Shown piece by piece: positions 11,561 to 23,800 of a DNA stretch of 64,000 nt; the first letter of the stretch is position 1, and each line of letters opens with the position of its first letter. The translations under genes were made by a program, and so were the position numbers. The notes beneath the pieces were generated by a model. It was not told the origin of the DNA. It did not search any database and was given only the letters and a program-made list of their open reading frames with translations. Source of the DNA: Anisodus tanguticus (lineage: Eukaryota; Streptophyta; Magnoliopsida; Solanales; Solanaceae); NCBI GenBank assembly GCA_034509755.1, contig CM067561.1, positions 4,034,646 to 4,098,645 on the forward strand, read 5' to 3'.

Positions 11561-13029
11561 AATAGCCCAAATTTAATGACAATATTTGGCTAAATCATTT
11601 TATGTAGTATCTCCACAAACACCAAAAGGTGTTTTCACCTTTGTATCTGAATTTCAAGCCCAATTATTTGGCCCCTCAATCCATTCATCAAAATAATGAC
11701 CATATATTCATATATAGTCTTCAGGAGAGACAAATTGGGGTCGGAGGTCGGATTGGATATGAGAGGGTAAAATTTGAGTTAAACAAAAGCAGATAGAATC
11801 TCTGACGCTCTATATTTAACACGAATAACAAATGAGTTACATGTCGGATAATATGGATATTCATAGTATTCATGGTTTCAGGAATAGTAAGGTGAGAATA
11901 CAAGTTAAAAGCCATACCAAGCTTAGACCCCAGAAAGCAAGAACACATGAAAAATAACAAGTAGATAAATGTATATTGATAATATGGATGTCAATTTTTA
12001 GCGGATAATATCATATTTAATCCATTTTTAGATGGTTGATTATCCAACCCATATCTAATGGGTCAGATTAGATGATGACTTCTTTTTAACTATTTTGCCA
12101 GCCATAGTTATCTCATAGTAGTGATGAGTTCTCAAAGGGTCAATTATAAAACTATGATTGAAAGTGTGTCTATTGAACAGTCGTCTGCTGAAAATGACAG
12201 ATTTCAAATTTGGGAGTTGAAATCTGTAGAATCCAAAATGTAGAATGACATATTTTTTTCACCATTTAGCAGCTGAACAAAGGACACAATATATCTATTA
12301 GACCTATCATTTAAGCTAACATACTGTCAAATTAACCTCCAAATCAACAAATTGGAGTTTCCTCTCCAAGTGGAAAACATGCACTAATAGCTACTATTTA
12401 GCCGTGAATGTGAATTTGAGAGGAAATGAGGAAGAAGGAAGATGTGAAAGCTTTGATCTATGCAAGAAATTGAGAAAAATGTGAGGAACGAGTAAAAATG
12501 GCAGATTTAAGCGCGTGAAGAAAAAGAAGAAAAATGGCGAGAATTGGATGGCGGGTGATTTTATTCTATTTTTTTTAAATAATATTATTTATATAGTATG
12601 GCTAAAGTATTAAACTTTTAGGGCTAAGGTTTTAACTCCCCAAAAGCCTTTTTGATTAAATCATCCCCAAATAACACTAATTAAGACATGGAGGTAATAT
12701 ACTCAATATAATATTTACGGTCATTCAACCAACTCACCCAAGTCACTTGATGTAATAATATTTGTTTTTTAATGTTGGAAAATAGTTTTGTAATCCGATT
12801 TGATTTTAGATTTGTCTTTTTTTCTTAGAGATTTTCATTTTTTATAAAAAAAATAATCTTATAAGAAATTTGAAAAAATCATTTTATTCTATTTAATTTA
12901 TAAATGGCCATAAAAAAATAATTTCTCCGTGCTCCAAATAGTCTGATAATCAAGGTAGTAAAACTAGGAAATACTAGAAAGTAAGGGATCTTGTTGTAAT
13001 TTAAGTTGTAAGAAATTGGTGGTCTCAAA
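11561..13029. other. A+T-rich intergenic DNA upstream of eIF2-gamma
   Basis: No open frame of interest and no clear repeat ends. 12400-12560 is purine-rich. The last 300 bases presumably hold the eIF2-gamma promoter, but I cannot point to a convincing TATA box. Confidence 0.4.
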
Positions 13030-13366
13030 GTAAATATTATCAGCCGAAATCACACCCCACCCGTTCTTTCTCTCATTTGTACTCCGACGGCTGTCTCGCA
13101 CCGGTTACACTCTACTCCGGTAACTCCACCGTCCTTCATCAGGCGCCGGCGCAGCCTCTGAGCTTGTCGTCTCCTCCAAAGATTTCATTTTGAAATCGAA
13201 TTTTATTTTGTTGTTTTATTTTCACTGTGATTTTTTATATTCTTTTAATATATATTTACTGTTATCATTCTATTCTAGTTTCCATTTCATTATGACACGT
13301 CTAATATGATTAGTTTGTGTGAAGATAAAGTATTTGGTGAAGTGAGATTTTTGAGATTAGGGTTTT
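13030..13366 (+). other. Candidate 5' leader exon of eIF2-gamma
   Basis: A sharp change from A+T-rich DNA to a C/T-rich, gene-start-like stretch occurs here (about 13050-13180). A strong donor, TTTGTAAGTG, lies with its GT at 13367. The exon with the start codon begins at an acceptor (17833/17834) with only 37 untranslated bases, so at least one upstream leader exon is needed. The exact ends are inferred; an earlier donor near 13190 is possible. Confidence 0.4.
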
Positions 13367-13445
13367 GTAAGTGTTTTAATGTGAAGTCTAAGCTCTCTCC
13401 CTTATTGAAATCAGTTTAAGTTTGTTTGTTAGTTGCTTTGTTACA

Positions 13446-13740
13446 CAACAACAACAAGCAGTGTAATCCCACAAGTTGGGTCTGGAGAGGATAGAGTGTA
13501 CTCATACCTTACCCTTATTTGGGAGGTAGAGAGGTTGTTCCGAAAGACCCAGGTTCAAATGCAGCAAATCAAAACAGCTATGGGAAAGAAAATATGATAG
13601 TGAAGAGAACATGTCAACTAATAAGGAAAGCATTACAAAGCATACAAAAAAGAACAGTAACAAAAATGGGATGCCCGCCCTATCCGCCACGTGCTGGCAG
13701 GTAGGGGGCTTATCTTTATGATTATCTAGGCTTGCTTGCG
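13446..13740 (-). mobile_element. 5'-truncated RTE LINE 3' end
   Basis: Read on the minus strand, it ends with the same tail as the larger RTE copies here: a GGTCTTTCGGAACAACC-like block, a C-rich block, 'gggattacactg' and a (TTG)n tail (plus strand ACAACAACAACA at 13446-13457). Only the 3' untranslated part is present. It lies in the presumed leader intron. A SINE sharing the LINE tail is an alternative. Confidence 0.6.
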
Positions 13741-13924
13741 CGTATTGGCTCATTGTATTCGGAGCGGAAGCACAAACAAAATGAGAGAGTAAATGTCGGA
13801 AGGGGGAATTTTCTAGTACTTTTATCTAATTTTCATTTTGAGTGGTTTCTTTGTTCTCTGATTTGGACTGAAAGAAAAAAGAAATTTTCCCCTAATATAT
13901 GTTGCACAATGCAGTTTCTGGCTA

Positions 13925-14040
13925 TGTTGCTCGGACTCTTCAAAAATGTCAGCGGATGTGTATCGGATTCTCCAAAAGTAGTGTATTTTTGGAGAATCCG
14001 ACATGAGTGCGGCATCAGAAGTGAAGGGTCCGCCTAGCTT
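13925..14040. repeat. Fold-back (MITE-like) element
   Basis: Two nested palindromic parts can be seen. The inner one pairs GGATTCTCCAAAA with TTTTGGAGAATCC across a short loop. The outer one pairs TCGGACTCTTC with a diverged GAAGGGTCCG. I have seen similar fold-back sequences beginning TTGCTCGGACTC around Solanaceae genes, but cannot name the family with certainty. Confidence 0.5.
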
Positions 14041-15032
14041 AGGTTTCTGGCATTTATGTGTGTCGCAGTACCATTCTGTCACCTATCAATTGGGCATGCT
14101 TGCCAAAATTTGTAACGATCTCTATTGACTCTTAAAATTTCTTGTATTACTGCTTTGAGATATTGGGGAAAATATTATTAGTTCCTCTCTGATTGGAGTG
14201 TGTTCGTTGGATTACTCTGTAGTCGATAAGGTTTTGTCTTCTACTACTTTTGATAATTAAGTTGCTGCTATATATTTCTTTCTGGATCAGGTAAGTAGGT
14301 TTGATTCATTAAGCATCCGGAAAATGCAAATGAGTTACAAAAAAGGAGTTAGCTCTTGTACAAAATCACTTATCTCCAACTAAAATTGAAGGAGCTTAGA
14401 AGATCCAAAGGTATATGAGATCTGCCTACACTATTCAGTTAAGAACCAAGCAAAAAGATTAGTCAAACATCTATCTTTAGAAAATGTAGTAGGGAGTTGA
14501 GATCCCATCAGAGCAACACTATTTCTCTGCTTACAAATGGCATGAATCATTAGCGATCTACTTCTTATGGATTTTCCAACTCTCCACCTTCCTCATCCTT
14601 CATAAGCCTCTTTGAGGTTGCAGGACTCACCCAAGCCACTCCAAACAAGCACATAACCCATACACACTTCATTACTGGGTAGTGCAAAATAAGTGTACAC
14701 TTTCTGTCGTATATACAAAATATCTACTGCACAATGCAAGACCAGTTCTACTCAATTGTCTGGAGTGTGAGAAGCTCCCCTGATAGCTATCCAATTAAGG
14801 CATGGTACTTTTGTATGGATCTTGGTTTCAGCTTCAGGGCCATTCTTCAATCATATTTTACTTCTAGATATCCTCCCATAACATTCCTTTACTGTAAAAT
14901 GTCCCTTCTCCTTTCCCCCCTCTCCCCAATACAATCTGTCGTTTTCATACATCTGAATCTGGGTGCGAGCAATTTTCCCAGAAATTCCAGCATGCCATTC
15001 AGCTTCAAATCATTGCAATTCATTCTGAAATG

Positions 15033-15351
15033 AACATTCCAGGAGTTGCCTTCTCTCATTTGACTGAAGTAGCCTCTGTATTACTTGCAATTTGAAATTG
15101 GACAGGGTAATCCTCCTACTACTAGTATTTCCAGCCCATTTATCCATCCAGAATAATGTTTGTTTTCTCTTATTCTGATGTGAGTCGTGCTGCTTAATTC
15201 ATATCGCCTACTAATGTATTTCTGTGGTTCTATAACATGGAAAAAAGAAATTATACTAGTACACCAGTATCTTCTTTCTCCATGCTTTGCTTTAATGATA
15301 TTTCTCCATCAAGTTTCCTCTTCATTATTGTACCTCCAGTGTCACTTCATC
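15033..15351. repeat. 319-bp tandem repeat, unit 1 (holds the empty insertion site)
   Basis: This unit runs from AACATTCCAGGAGTTGCC to the CACTTCATC end and is repeated directly after itself. Unit 2 is 15352-15554 plus 17428-17553, split by an RTE LINE. Unit 1 still has the uninterrupted site TGTGGTTCTATAACATGG at 15223-15240. Confidence 0.85.
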
Positions 15352-15554
15352 AACATTCTAGGAGTTGCCTTCTCTCATCTGACTGAAGTAGCCTCTTTAT
15401 TACTTGCAATTTGAAATAGGACAGGATAATCCTCCTTACAACTATTATTTCCAGCCCATTTATCTATCCAGAATAATGTTTGTTTTCTCTTTCTTATTCT
15501 GATATGAGTCGTGCTACTGAATTCATATCGCCTACTAATGTATTTTTGTGGTTC
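15352..15554. repeat. 319-bp tandem repeat, unit 2, left part
   Basis: It matches 15033-15230 closely and ends in GGTTC (15550-15554), the left copy of the LINE target duplication. Confidence 0.85.
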
Positions 15555-17427
15555 AAGGACAAGAATGGCGAAGTGTTGGTAGAAGAGGTTCACATTAGAT
15601 GGAGATGGCAAGAGTATTTCCATAAGCTCTTAAATGAAGAAGGGGACATGGATATTGTGTTTTGGGAGTTAGAACAGTCTGAAATGCGTAGAGATCTCGG
15701 GTATGGTAGGTGCATCAAGGATGCGGAGGTTCTGGGGGTTATTCGGAAGATGAGAAAGGGAAGGAAGGGAAGAGCGATCGGGCCAGATGAGATCCCGGTG
15801 GACTTTTGGAAGACTGCAGGAGAGGCAGGTGTGAAGTGGTTGACTAGAGTGTTTAATGTCATATTTAGGACAGCCAAAATGCCGGAAGAGGGCAGGTGGA
15901 GTACTATGGTGCCGTTGTACAAGAACAAGTGTGATATTCAGAGGTGCAATAACTACAGGGTATTAAGCTGCTAAGCCACACGATGAGAAGTTGGGAGAGG
16001 GTGATTGAGTTGAGGATGGGAGGAGTATGTTTATCTCTGATAACCAATTCGAATTCATGTCGGGGCGTTCGACTACTGATGCCACCCATCTTGTAAGGAG
16101 ATTATTGGAGCAATATAGGGACAAGAAGAGGGACTTGCACATGATGTTTATTGATCTAGAAAAGGCATATGATAAAGTCCCAAAGGAGGTTCTTAGGAGA
16201 TGTTTGGAGTCAAGTGGTGTACCTGTAGCTTATATTAGGGCTATTCAGGACATGTACGATGGAGCCAAAACTCTGGTTAGGACAATGGGAGGTGACTCAG
16301 AGCACTTTCTGATCGAGATGGGGTTGCACTAGAAATCAACACTTAGCCCGTTTCTATTTGTACTAGTGATGGACAAATTGACTCGACATATTCAAGGGGA
16401 GGTGCCGTGGTGTATGTTATTTACTGATGACATAGTATTGATTGACGAGACACGTAGTGGTGTTAATGATAGACTGGAAGTGTGGAGAGAGGCCTTAAGA
16501 GTAAAAAAGTTCCAAGGTAAGCAGGACTAAGACAGAGTGCCTAGAGTGCAAGTTCAGCGATGTGGCGTTTGAGCCGGAGGTGGAAGTGAAGATTGAGGCA
16601 ATAGTCATACCTATAAGGGACAAATTCAAGTATCTTGGGTCCATAATTCAAGGAGATGGAGAAATTGATGTTGATGTCGCACACTGTATTGGGACGGGTT
16701 GGACGAAAAAATGGAGCTCGACTCTGGGGTACTATGTGATAAAAAAGTGTCGCCTAGGCTTAAAGGTAAATTTTATAGAATGGAGGTTAGACAATAGGGC
16801 AGGGTAACACCCAGTTAAGAGTGTCCACATTCAGAAGATGAATGCAGCGAAGATGAGGATGCTCATATGGATGTGTAGGCATACTAGGAGGGATATGATG
16901 AAGAACGAAGTTATACGGGAGAAGGTGGGAGTGGCCTCAGTGACAGACAAGATGAGGGAAGCGAGACTGAGATGGTTCGGACATGTAAAGAGAAGGTGCG
17001 AGGATGCGCCAGTGAGGAGGTGTGAGAGACTGACTATAGCAGGAGTGAGGAGAGGCAGAGGTAGGCCGAAGAAGAACTAGAGAGGTAATTAGACATGACA
17101 CAACTCCAGTTGACTGAGGACATGATCTTAGATAAGAAGGTGTGGAGGTCGAGGATTAGGGTAGATGGTTAGTAGGTAACATAGGGTTATCATACTTGTA
17201 GTCGAATGATTTAGGTAGTCGCATAGTTTTTTTGCCAATGTGTATTGATATTTGTTACTATATTTGTTTTGCACATTTGTTATTTTATTGTCTCTTCTTC
17301 CTTCCTATATTCATGCATTGGGTACATTTCTTTTGCGCTGAGGGTCTATCGGAAACAACCCCTCTATTCTGCGTGCATCTTACCTCCCCAGACCCACTTG
17401 TGGGATTACACTGGGTATGTTGTTGTT
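15555..17427 (+). mobile_element. RTE-type LINE (RTE-1), 5'-truncated, broken RT
   Basis: The insertion ends are fixed by the GGTTC target duplication and by the empty site in the neighbouring tandem unit. Translation starts inside the protein (KDKNGEVLVEE) and passes through GPDEIPVDFWK and CNNYRVLSC. It then covers the RT core NQFEFMSGRSTTDATHLVRR, MMFIDLEKAYDKVP and the catalytic box CMLFTDDIVLID (FTDD where FADD is usual). The C-terminal block RLRWFGHVKRR and RRGRGRPKKN follows (about 16970-17080). Stops and frameshifts split it into at least four frames (15555-15973, 16027-16332, 16562-16807, 16838-17080). It closes with the RTE 3' untranslated part (GGTCTATCGGAAACAAC...) and TGTTGTTG. 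The endonuclease part is missing through 5' truncation. Confidence 0.88.
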
Positions 17428-17553
17428 GGTTCTATACCATGGAAAAAAGAACTGATACTAGTACACCAATATCTTCTTTCTGCATGCTTTGCTTTGATGA
17501 TCTTTCTCCATAGAGTTTCCTCTTCATTATTGTATCTCCAATGCCACTTCATC
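17428..17553. repeat. 319-bp tandem repeat, unit 2, right part
   Basis: It starts with the second GGTTC (17428-17432) and continues TATACCATGGAAAAAAG, matching 15231-15351 of unit 1. Confidence 0.85.
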
Positions 17554-17833
17554 AGTAGACCTTTGTTGTGTATTGCCAGAAGCCCACACTCCTTGGCTTC
17601 TGCTATTTCTACCGTAAAATATAAAAACAAACCTTTCTGTAAGAGATTAAAACGAGGAATAAAAAAGGAATGATATTTTTCTTGGTCTAGCAAAACAATT
17701 ATTCTTAATAAAGCACTCTTATTTGTGATTCCATGCCTTGTGTTTGTTATTAGACTGCTTGGTTTTCTCTCATAAGTCACCTGCAGTTTTGTTGATGACA
17801 TTCTCTATCTTCTGTTCCAAATTACAAACTCAG

Positions 17834-17870
17834 GAATTACTGACCTCTGAGCTATCGAAGAGCAGCCAAA
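17834..17870 (+). other. 5' untranslated part of the first coding exon of eIF2-gamma
   Basis: The acceptor ...AAACTCAG ends at 17833. There are 37 untranslated bases before the ATG, with an in-frame TGA at 17841-17843, so translation cannot start further upstream. Confidence 0.7.
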
Positions 17871-20800
17871 ATGTCGCGAAAAGGACTGATGGAGCAGGAC
17901 CTGAGCAAGTTGGATGTAGCGCAACTGCATCCACTTTCTCCAGAAGTGATTTCTCGTCAGGCTACGATAAACATTGGTAAACTGACTGTTGAACCTTAAG
18001 CTGCTTTGTGCTTCCACATTCTGTATATTAGAGTGGAATTATTCTGATTTTTGTCTTTCTAACTTTCTTGTTCTGGACAAGCACTTTTACACGTTACTGG
18101 AGATGGTGCTGAATTTAATTTCATTTGCCAGGTACCATTGGCCATGTGGCTCACGGAAAGTCAACAGTTGTAAAAGCTATATCTGGTGTGCAGGTACATT
18201 GTTATTTCAGACCTATAATGGCATTTAATTGAAGTGTACAAGGTTTGTTCTGTTAGTTCATAAGATTCCTGTTGGATGTCGGTGCCTCTTTTAATCTACT
18301 TTTTCTTACTTGAATACAAATCATATATTCTAAAATGTCACCACAGTTTCATATTGCACCTTAATTTTAGATAATCCATGATGGGTATAACTGATATGTT
18401 GACTGCCAACTATTACTGTTTCATTTTCTACAATTTGGTAGTTGATACTTTTTGAAAGATGCTGCTTTTTGAGGGTTTCTCATTTCCTTTTTGTTTCTCT
18501 TATGGTGAAAAAATAAACTAAATGCAGTATTTCCCTAATTTAGCATGGCGAAGTATACAATATAGCTTAGGTTGCTGTATGAGATGGAGCCTGTATTAGA
18601 ATGGGGAAATTTGGCTAGAGTAATCAACTTTTGAGGTCATTGATGATATTCATGTGTTTGTGGTTAGGTAGCTCTCAGTGATTGCTTTGGCATGTTGATT
18701 ATCATGTCTTTAGTTCTATTTTGTTGAAGGGTAAAGTGTAACTTCTGTTTATAGAACTAGCATCATCCTGAAGAGTTATAACCAATAAAAGAAATGGTTA
18801 TTACAAGTAATGTAAGAGCTAATAAAGTCAACAATGTCCAAACTATCATATTCGTCTAATGGAGTCATGTTGCACCAATGCCTAAGCAAAAATATATGAT
18901 TGTTCTTGATTTTAAGGTACAAAATCTTCTTTCTAAAAAAACCTATAGTTCCTTTCCTTCCAAATGCCCCCCCCAAATAACAAGTGAGATGGTGTTCCAG
19001 AGGGGCTAGAGGTTTTATGTAAATCTTTACTACGCTATCCTTGAAGGAGCTGAAGGGGTGGATCGCCTATGATGTGGAATAAGAATCTATAGCTAAGCAT
19101 TTGAACTTGCAGTGAAGAAATAAATGGTTATTATCTTCCTCCTTTTCGCGAAGGCTACATTTTCTACACAATTGAAAACCTTTTCTTTGGATCTAGTTTA
19201 GGGGTAAGGCAAGCTTCATTTGAATTAACCGAGAGAAACACTTAACCTTGTATGGTGCCATGTTCTTCTACATGGATTTCAAGACCATCGCGAGTTGGTG
19301 ATTGGGTTAGCGAGCAAAGAATAGCAACTCTTTACCGTGAATGTACCTTTAAAGAAGTCTTTCCTGGGAAAGTGGTCCGGAGATTGTTTAGATTGAGGCA
19401 ATGAGTTAAGCATTTGCAACAAATGGAGGAAAATGTCAACTTTGCAATATTTAGCTGTAGTAGCAATTGATTAAAAGAGCAACTAAATAATTGGCTAGGG
19501 GACGGGTGTTTTGAGGCGCTTTTCCTTGATATCTTCTGTTTAGTCCAACATCAGCGGACGATAGTAGCAGAAGTATGGACTCCTCCAGACTGGGATATAT
19601 AGTATTTAGGAGAATGCTAAATTATTGGGAGGTGACTAGAGACTGAATTTTACTAGCAGTTGGAAAAATTTAAAGGACTACAGAATGGAAGTGACAAATC
19701 GTGGTGGCAAGGTCACGGAAGTGGTGTTTATATGGTGAATGTAGCATACAAAAAGATGAATCTATCTAACCACCCGATTGCTAATTAGCCATGGAAGCAT
19801 ATATGGAAAATCAAGATTCCCCATAAAGTAGCCTGTTTTATTTGGTTACTAACAAAGGAGGCTATTTTGACTAATGACATTTTCATAAAGAGAGCAGTTT
19901 CACCTTGTTCAAGGTGATATTTATGTCGAGAAGAAGCAGAGACAACCATCTATTCCTACCTTGCAAGATAACAAATCAGCTATAGAAGGTCTTTATCAAT
20001 CTAAGAGGCATTTTTTGGATAATACCTTGCAAGATTATTGAAGTTTTTGTGTTAGGGTGAAGTAGGAGCTCAAACAAGGGACAAAGTTAGATGGAGAACT
20101 GCTTCATAAAAAAAAATGTTAGATGGAGAAACTGTCCCAGCATTCATATGGTGGACAATACAACAACAACATACCTAGTGAAATCCCACAGACCCCAGTC
20201 TGGGGAGTGGTGAGGGTAGAGTGTACACAGACCTTACCTCCACCTTGATAGGTAGAGCGGCTGTTTCCGGGAGACCCTCGTCTCAAGACAAAAGCATAAT
20301 CACAGGCAAAGCAAAGCAAAACAAGAGTAACGGTCAGACTCAGACGAGAAATTAAAGCATTATGAACATACAAATAATAAAATCGAATACGCCATGATAG
20401 TGCATTCTAACAGCAGGAAACAGTAGTTAACACAACTAAATAAGATAAACAAATTACACTAAAAAAACACATAGTAGCATGAATCAAACTACATAGGACT
20501 ATAAAACACTAATGCGCCTATAAGTGTGATAGGCTAATCGAGCCTACAGTAATAACATTATACTATCATTTTGTAAGCGTAAGTAGGACTACACTCGACT
20601 ACCTACTACCCTTCTACCCTAATCTGTGTCCTCTACAATCCCCTATCTAAGGTCATCTCCTCAGTAAGTTGCACCTGCGCTATATCCCGTCTAATCACCT
20701 CTCCCCAATACTTCTTCGGCCTACCTCTACCCCTCCTGAACCCGTCCATAGCCAACCTCTCACACCTCCGCACTGGGGCATCCATATCTCTCCTCTGCAC

Positions 20801-23800
20801 ATGCCCGAACCATCTCAACCTCGCTTCCCGCATCTTATCCTCCACCGAGGCCACTCCCACTTTATCCCGGATATCATCGTTTCTAATCCTATCTCTCCTT
20901 GTATGCCCACACATCCATCTCAACATCCTCATCTCCGCAACTCTCATTTTTTGTATGTGCGAAGTCTTTACTGACCAACACTCCGCCCCATACAACATAG
21001 TCGGTCTAACCACCACCCTATAGAACTTGCCCTTAAGTTTTGGTGGCACTTTTTTGTCGCACAAGACTCCAAGAAAAGAATTCCAGTTGTTTTGAGGACA
21101 GTGGCAACTTACTGCAAAAGATCAAGTTGAATTGTATTTTGCTTTTCTGTTTTTGGTGTAATCAGTTCTACACAGAAGATACTGTTGCAATTCTAGATGT
21201 TTTAGATTCCACCTAGGAATTATAACAGTGTTTTGTTCTGCACATTTGTAATTATGGTTCCCAGTACAACCAATGTACTGTTTTTATTCAAATATACATA
21301 CATGTTACCTTCTCAAAAAAAAACTATTTGCACTGTAGACTCTTGTTGTGTCTCTTCAAATCCCGAATCCCCAAACCTCCCTGTTTCGTTGTATCCGTGT
21401 TTCATTCGACTAATCTTTTCCATGTTACTTTGCCATAAGAGTTCTCTGCATAGTTTGTCAGTTCTTTCAATTACGGAGCCCGGCATTGGAAATAGAGACA
21501 CGGTGTATGTAGGCAATGAGTCCAGATCTCTGTTATGAGAATAAGTCTACTGCCTAAAGAGAGATATCGCGTTTTCTAGTTGGAGAGTTTCCTCATACAC
21601 CTCTAATACACCGTCCCAAATGGAAATAGAATCAGACTTGGCAAAGAATCAATATTGCACCCAAAGTGTCAGCCAAAAATAGGCTGACCAGTGGTTGTCT
21701 GTTGACTGGGTTCTAGAGAGAATGGAGAGCAACTCTCTCTCTCTCTCTCTCTCTCTCTGAGTCTTAAAAACTCAGACATGATCCCAACAAGTCTTTGGTT
21801 CTGTTCTATTTAATTTTCCTTGTGCACGGTGCTTTCTTAATATTGGTATATTAATATTACTATGTCTATACATAAATTGTTTATTCTCAAAAAAATGTCT
21901 ATGTATAAACTATAGGGAGTCTAGAACTAACAATAGTACTTACAAAAAGAATAATATTTCACAGTAATTGAAAAGCTGAGAGGATTTTGCTTTGGGTGTC
22001 TTCACCTTATTATCCTTTAAAATAACCATTTACCTAAAATCTGCAGACTGTTCGTTTTAAGAATGAGCTAGAGCGTAACATTACCATCAAGCTTGGATAT
22101 GCTAATGCCAAGATATACAAATGTGAAGAAGAGCGCTGCCCTAGACCCATGTGCTACAAGTAAGCTCTTGAATTTTAGAGAAAAGTGTTCTTTTGCTTCA
22201 TCTGATTTGTTGTGAGTTAAACAAAAATCCTTTCAGGGCATATGGAAGTGGAAAAGAAGACAGTCCCATGTGTGACGTCCCTGGTTTTGAGAGCTGCAAG
22301 ATGAAATTGCTGAGACATGTGTCTTTTGTTGATTGTCCTGTAAGTATCTCATTTGCCAATCTACTATGTAATCTTGTTTGCATTTTGAAGTTGATATACA
22401 AGGTGACAAACCTTTGTTGTATACATGTGTAGATGAATATACCATAGAATATCTTAGCTATAGCAATTCTGGAAGAAAACCAAAATGGAAGTATAGAAGA
22501 AGCCTTTGTGTATCATACTACTTTATTTGTACGTTACTTCATCCATTCCATTCTAGAGTTTCATTGTGAAGTTCCTCTTGGCTCTGAGGTGCACTTTGAA
22601 GAAGCCTAAGAATTCCTTAGGTTCTCGCTGTTTTTTTAGAAGAGCAAGTTTCTGTTTGGTGTATTTTATTAGGTTAACTACACTAAACACCCCTGTACTA
22701 TGACTCGGTTACGAATAGACCCCCCTGTATTTTAAAATCAAACACTTGCACCTCCTGTACTATGAAAATCCTACACTTACTATGATGTATATTCGTAACT
22801 AAATATATTAAAGTATAATTATTAAAAGACAAACTAAAATCATAAATAAGATTTTTTTTGGAGTTACTTTTATGAAATTTTAGAACGAAGACAAAAAATT
22901 AAACAATTTTTTTAATTAAACAATTTTTTTATTCATGCCTTTGATTTAAAAAATAATAAATAATTTTGGGAGCATTTATCGTTCGAAACTCATAAATAGG
23001 AAAATGAACACAAATTATTTAATAAGATATACAAACTATTAGTAGTAGCTTCCTTGCACTTTAAATATTTAAGTTATTTGTAATTTTATTTAACTATTAT
23101 ACTTACTATATAGAAATTACTCTTTTTATTAAATATATTTAGTTAGATGAAGTTCATTTGTGTAGAATTTCCAATTGTATAAAAGGTTTAAATTTTTTAG
23201 AAAAGGGATAACATCATAGGGGGTGGGATGTAAGTGCAGGATTTTCGTAATATATGTGGTGTAAATGCTTGATTTTAAAATACAGGGGGTCTATCGGTAA
23301 CTGAATCATGGTATAGGGGTGTTTACTGTAGTTAACCGTATTTTGTTTCAAGTATTGTTGGTGAATCCCATCTCAGCATTTTGGACCCTTCAAGTTCTTA
23401 AGGTGCTTATTATATTGTTCCGTTGACTGAAAATCTCTGCATCTGTTTGATGGTTTTGGGTTTTGAATATCTGAGCCTGTGTGATTTGTCAGTTTATCCT
23501 CACTTGTCTGTGTTTAGATACTGTTCTTTAGGCATGCGGGTGCAGCCAGTGACATTTATATCATTAAGTAAATGGTTATTTTTCATAGAAGGGGAATTGA
23601 TTTTTATGTATTAAATTACCATTGGCTGGTTTTTTCCAGATTTTTTATGTTTTAAATTACCATTGGATGCGTTAAAGTAATTACGGTGAAGATGGCTGAG
23701 CATCTCTTCTGCATGCTGTTAATATTGCATCTTTGTTATCTGTAATTTACCTAATTCTGTCTCTCTTCATGGGTAGTTTGCGAGCTTACATATTTTAGTA

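Larger units (their letters stand above)
14300..17660 (-). mobile_element. L1-type LINE relic (L1-C), interrupted by an RTE LINE
   Basis: Minus-strand frames carry the C-terminal half of a plant L1 ORF2 in order. Near 17570-17450 is NKGLLMKWHWRYNNEE followed by TLWRKIIKAKHAE. Near 15550-15400, beyond the RTE insertion, is LFWIDKWAGNNSCKEDYP. Then comes a 319-bp tandem duplication of this part, the 'WNVHFR' and 'GHFTVKECYGR' region (about 15030-14860), a zf-RVT-like part, and a C-terminal 'SLMIHAICKQRN...CLTNLFAW' region (about 14590-14420). Many frameshifts and stops make it dead. It sits antisense inside the presumed eIF2-gamma leader intron. Confidence 0.72.

Noticed and set aside
17406..17801. 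Minus-strand frame of 131 codons as a host gene
   Set aside because: Its middle part is L1 ORF2 sequence (NKGLLMKWHWRYNNEE); the rest is chance extension into the intron and the RTE tail.
20669..20974. 101-codon plus-strand frame
   Set aside because: Antisense shadow of the RTE-2 protein.
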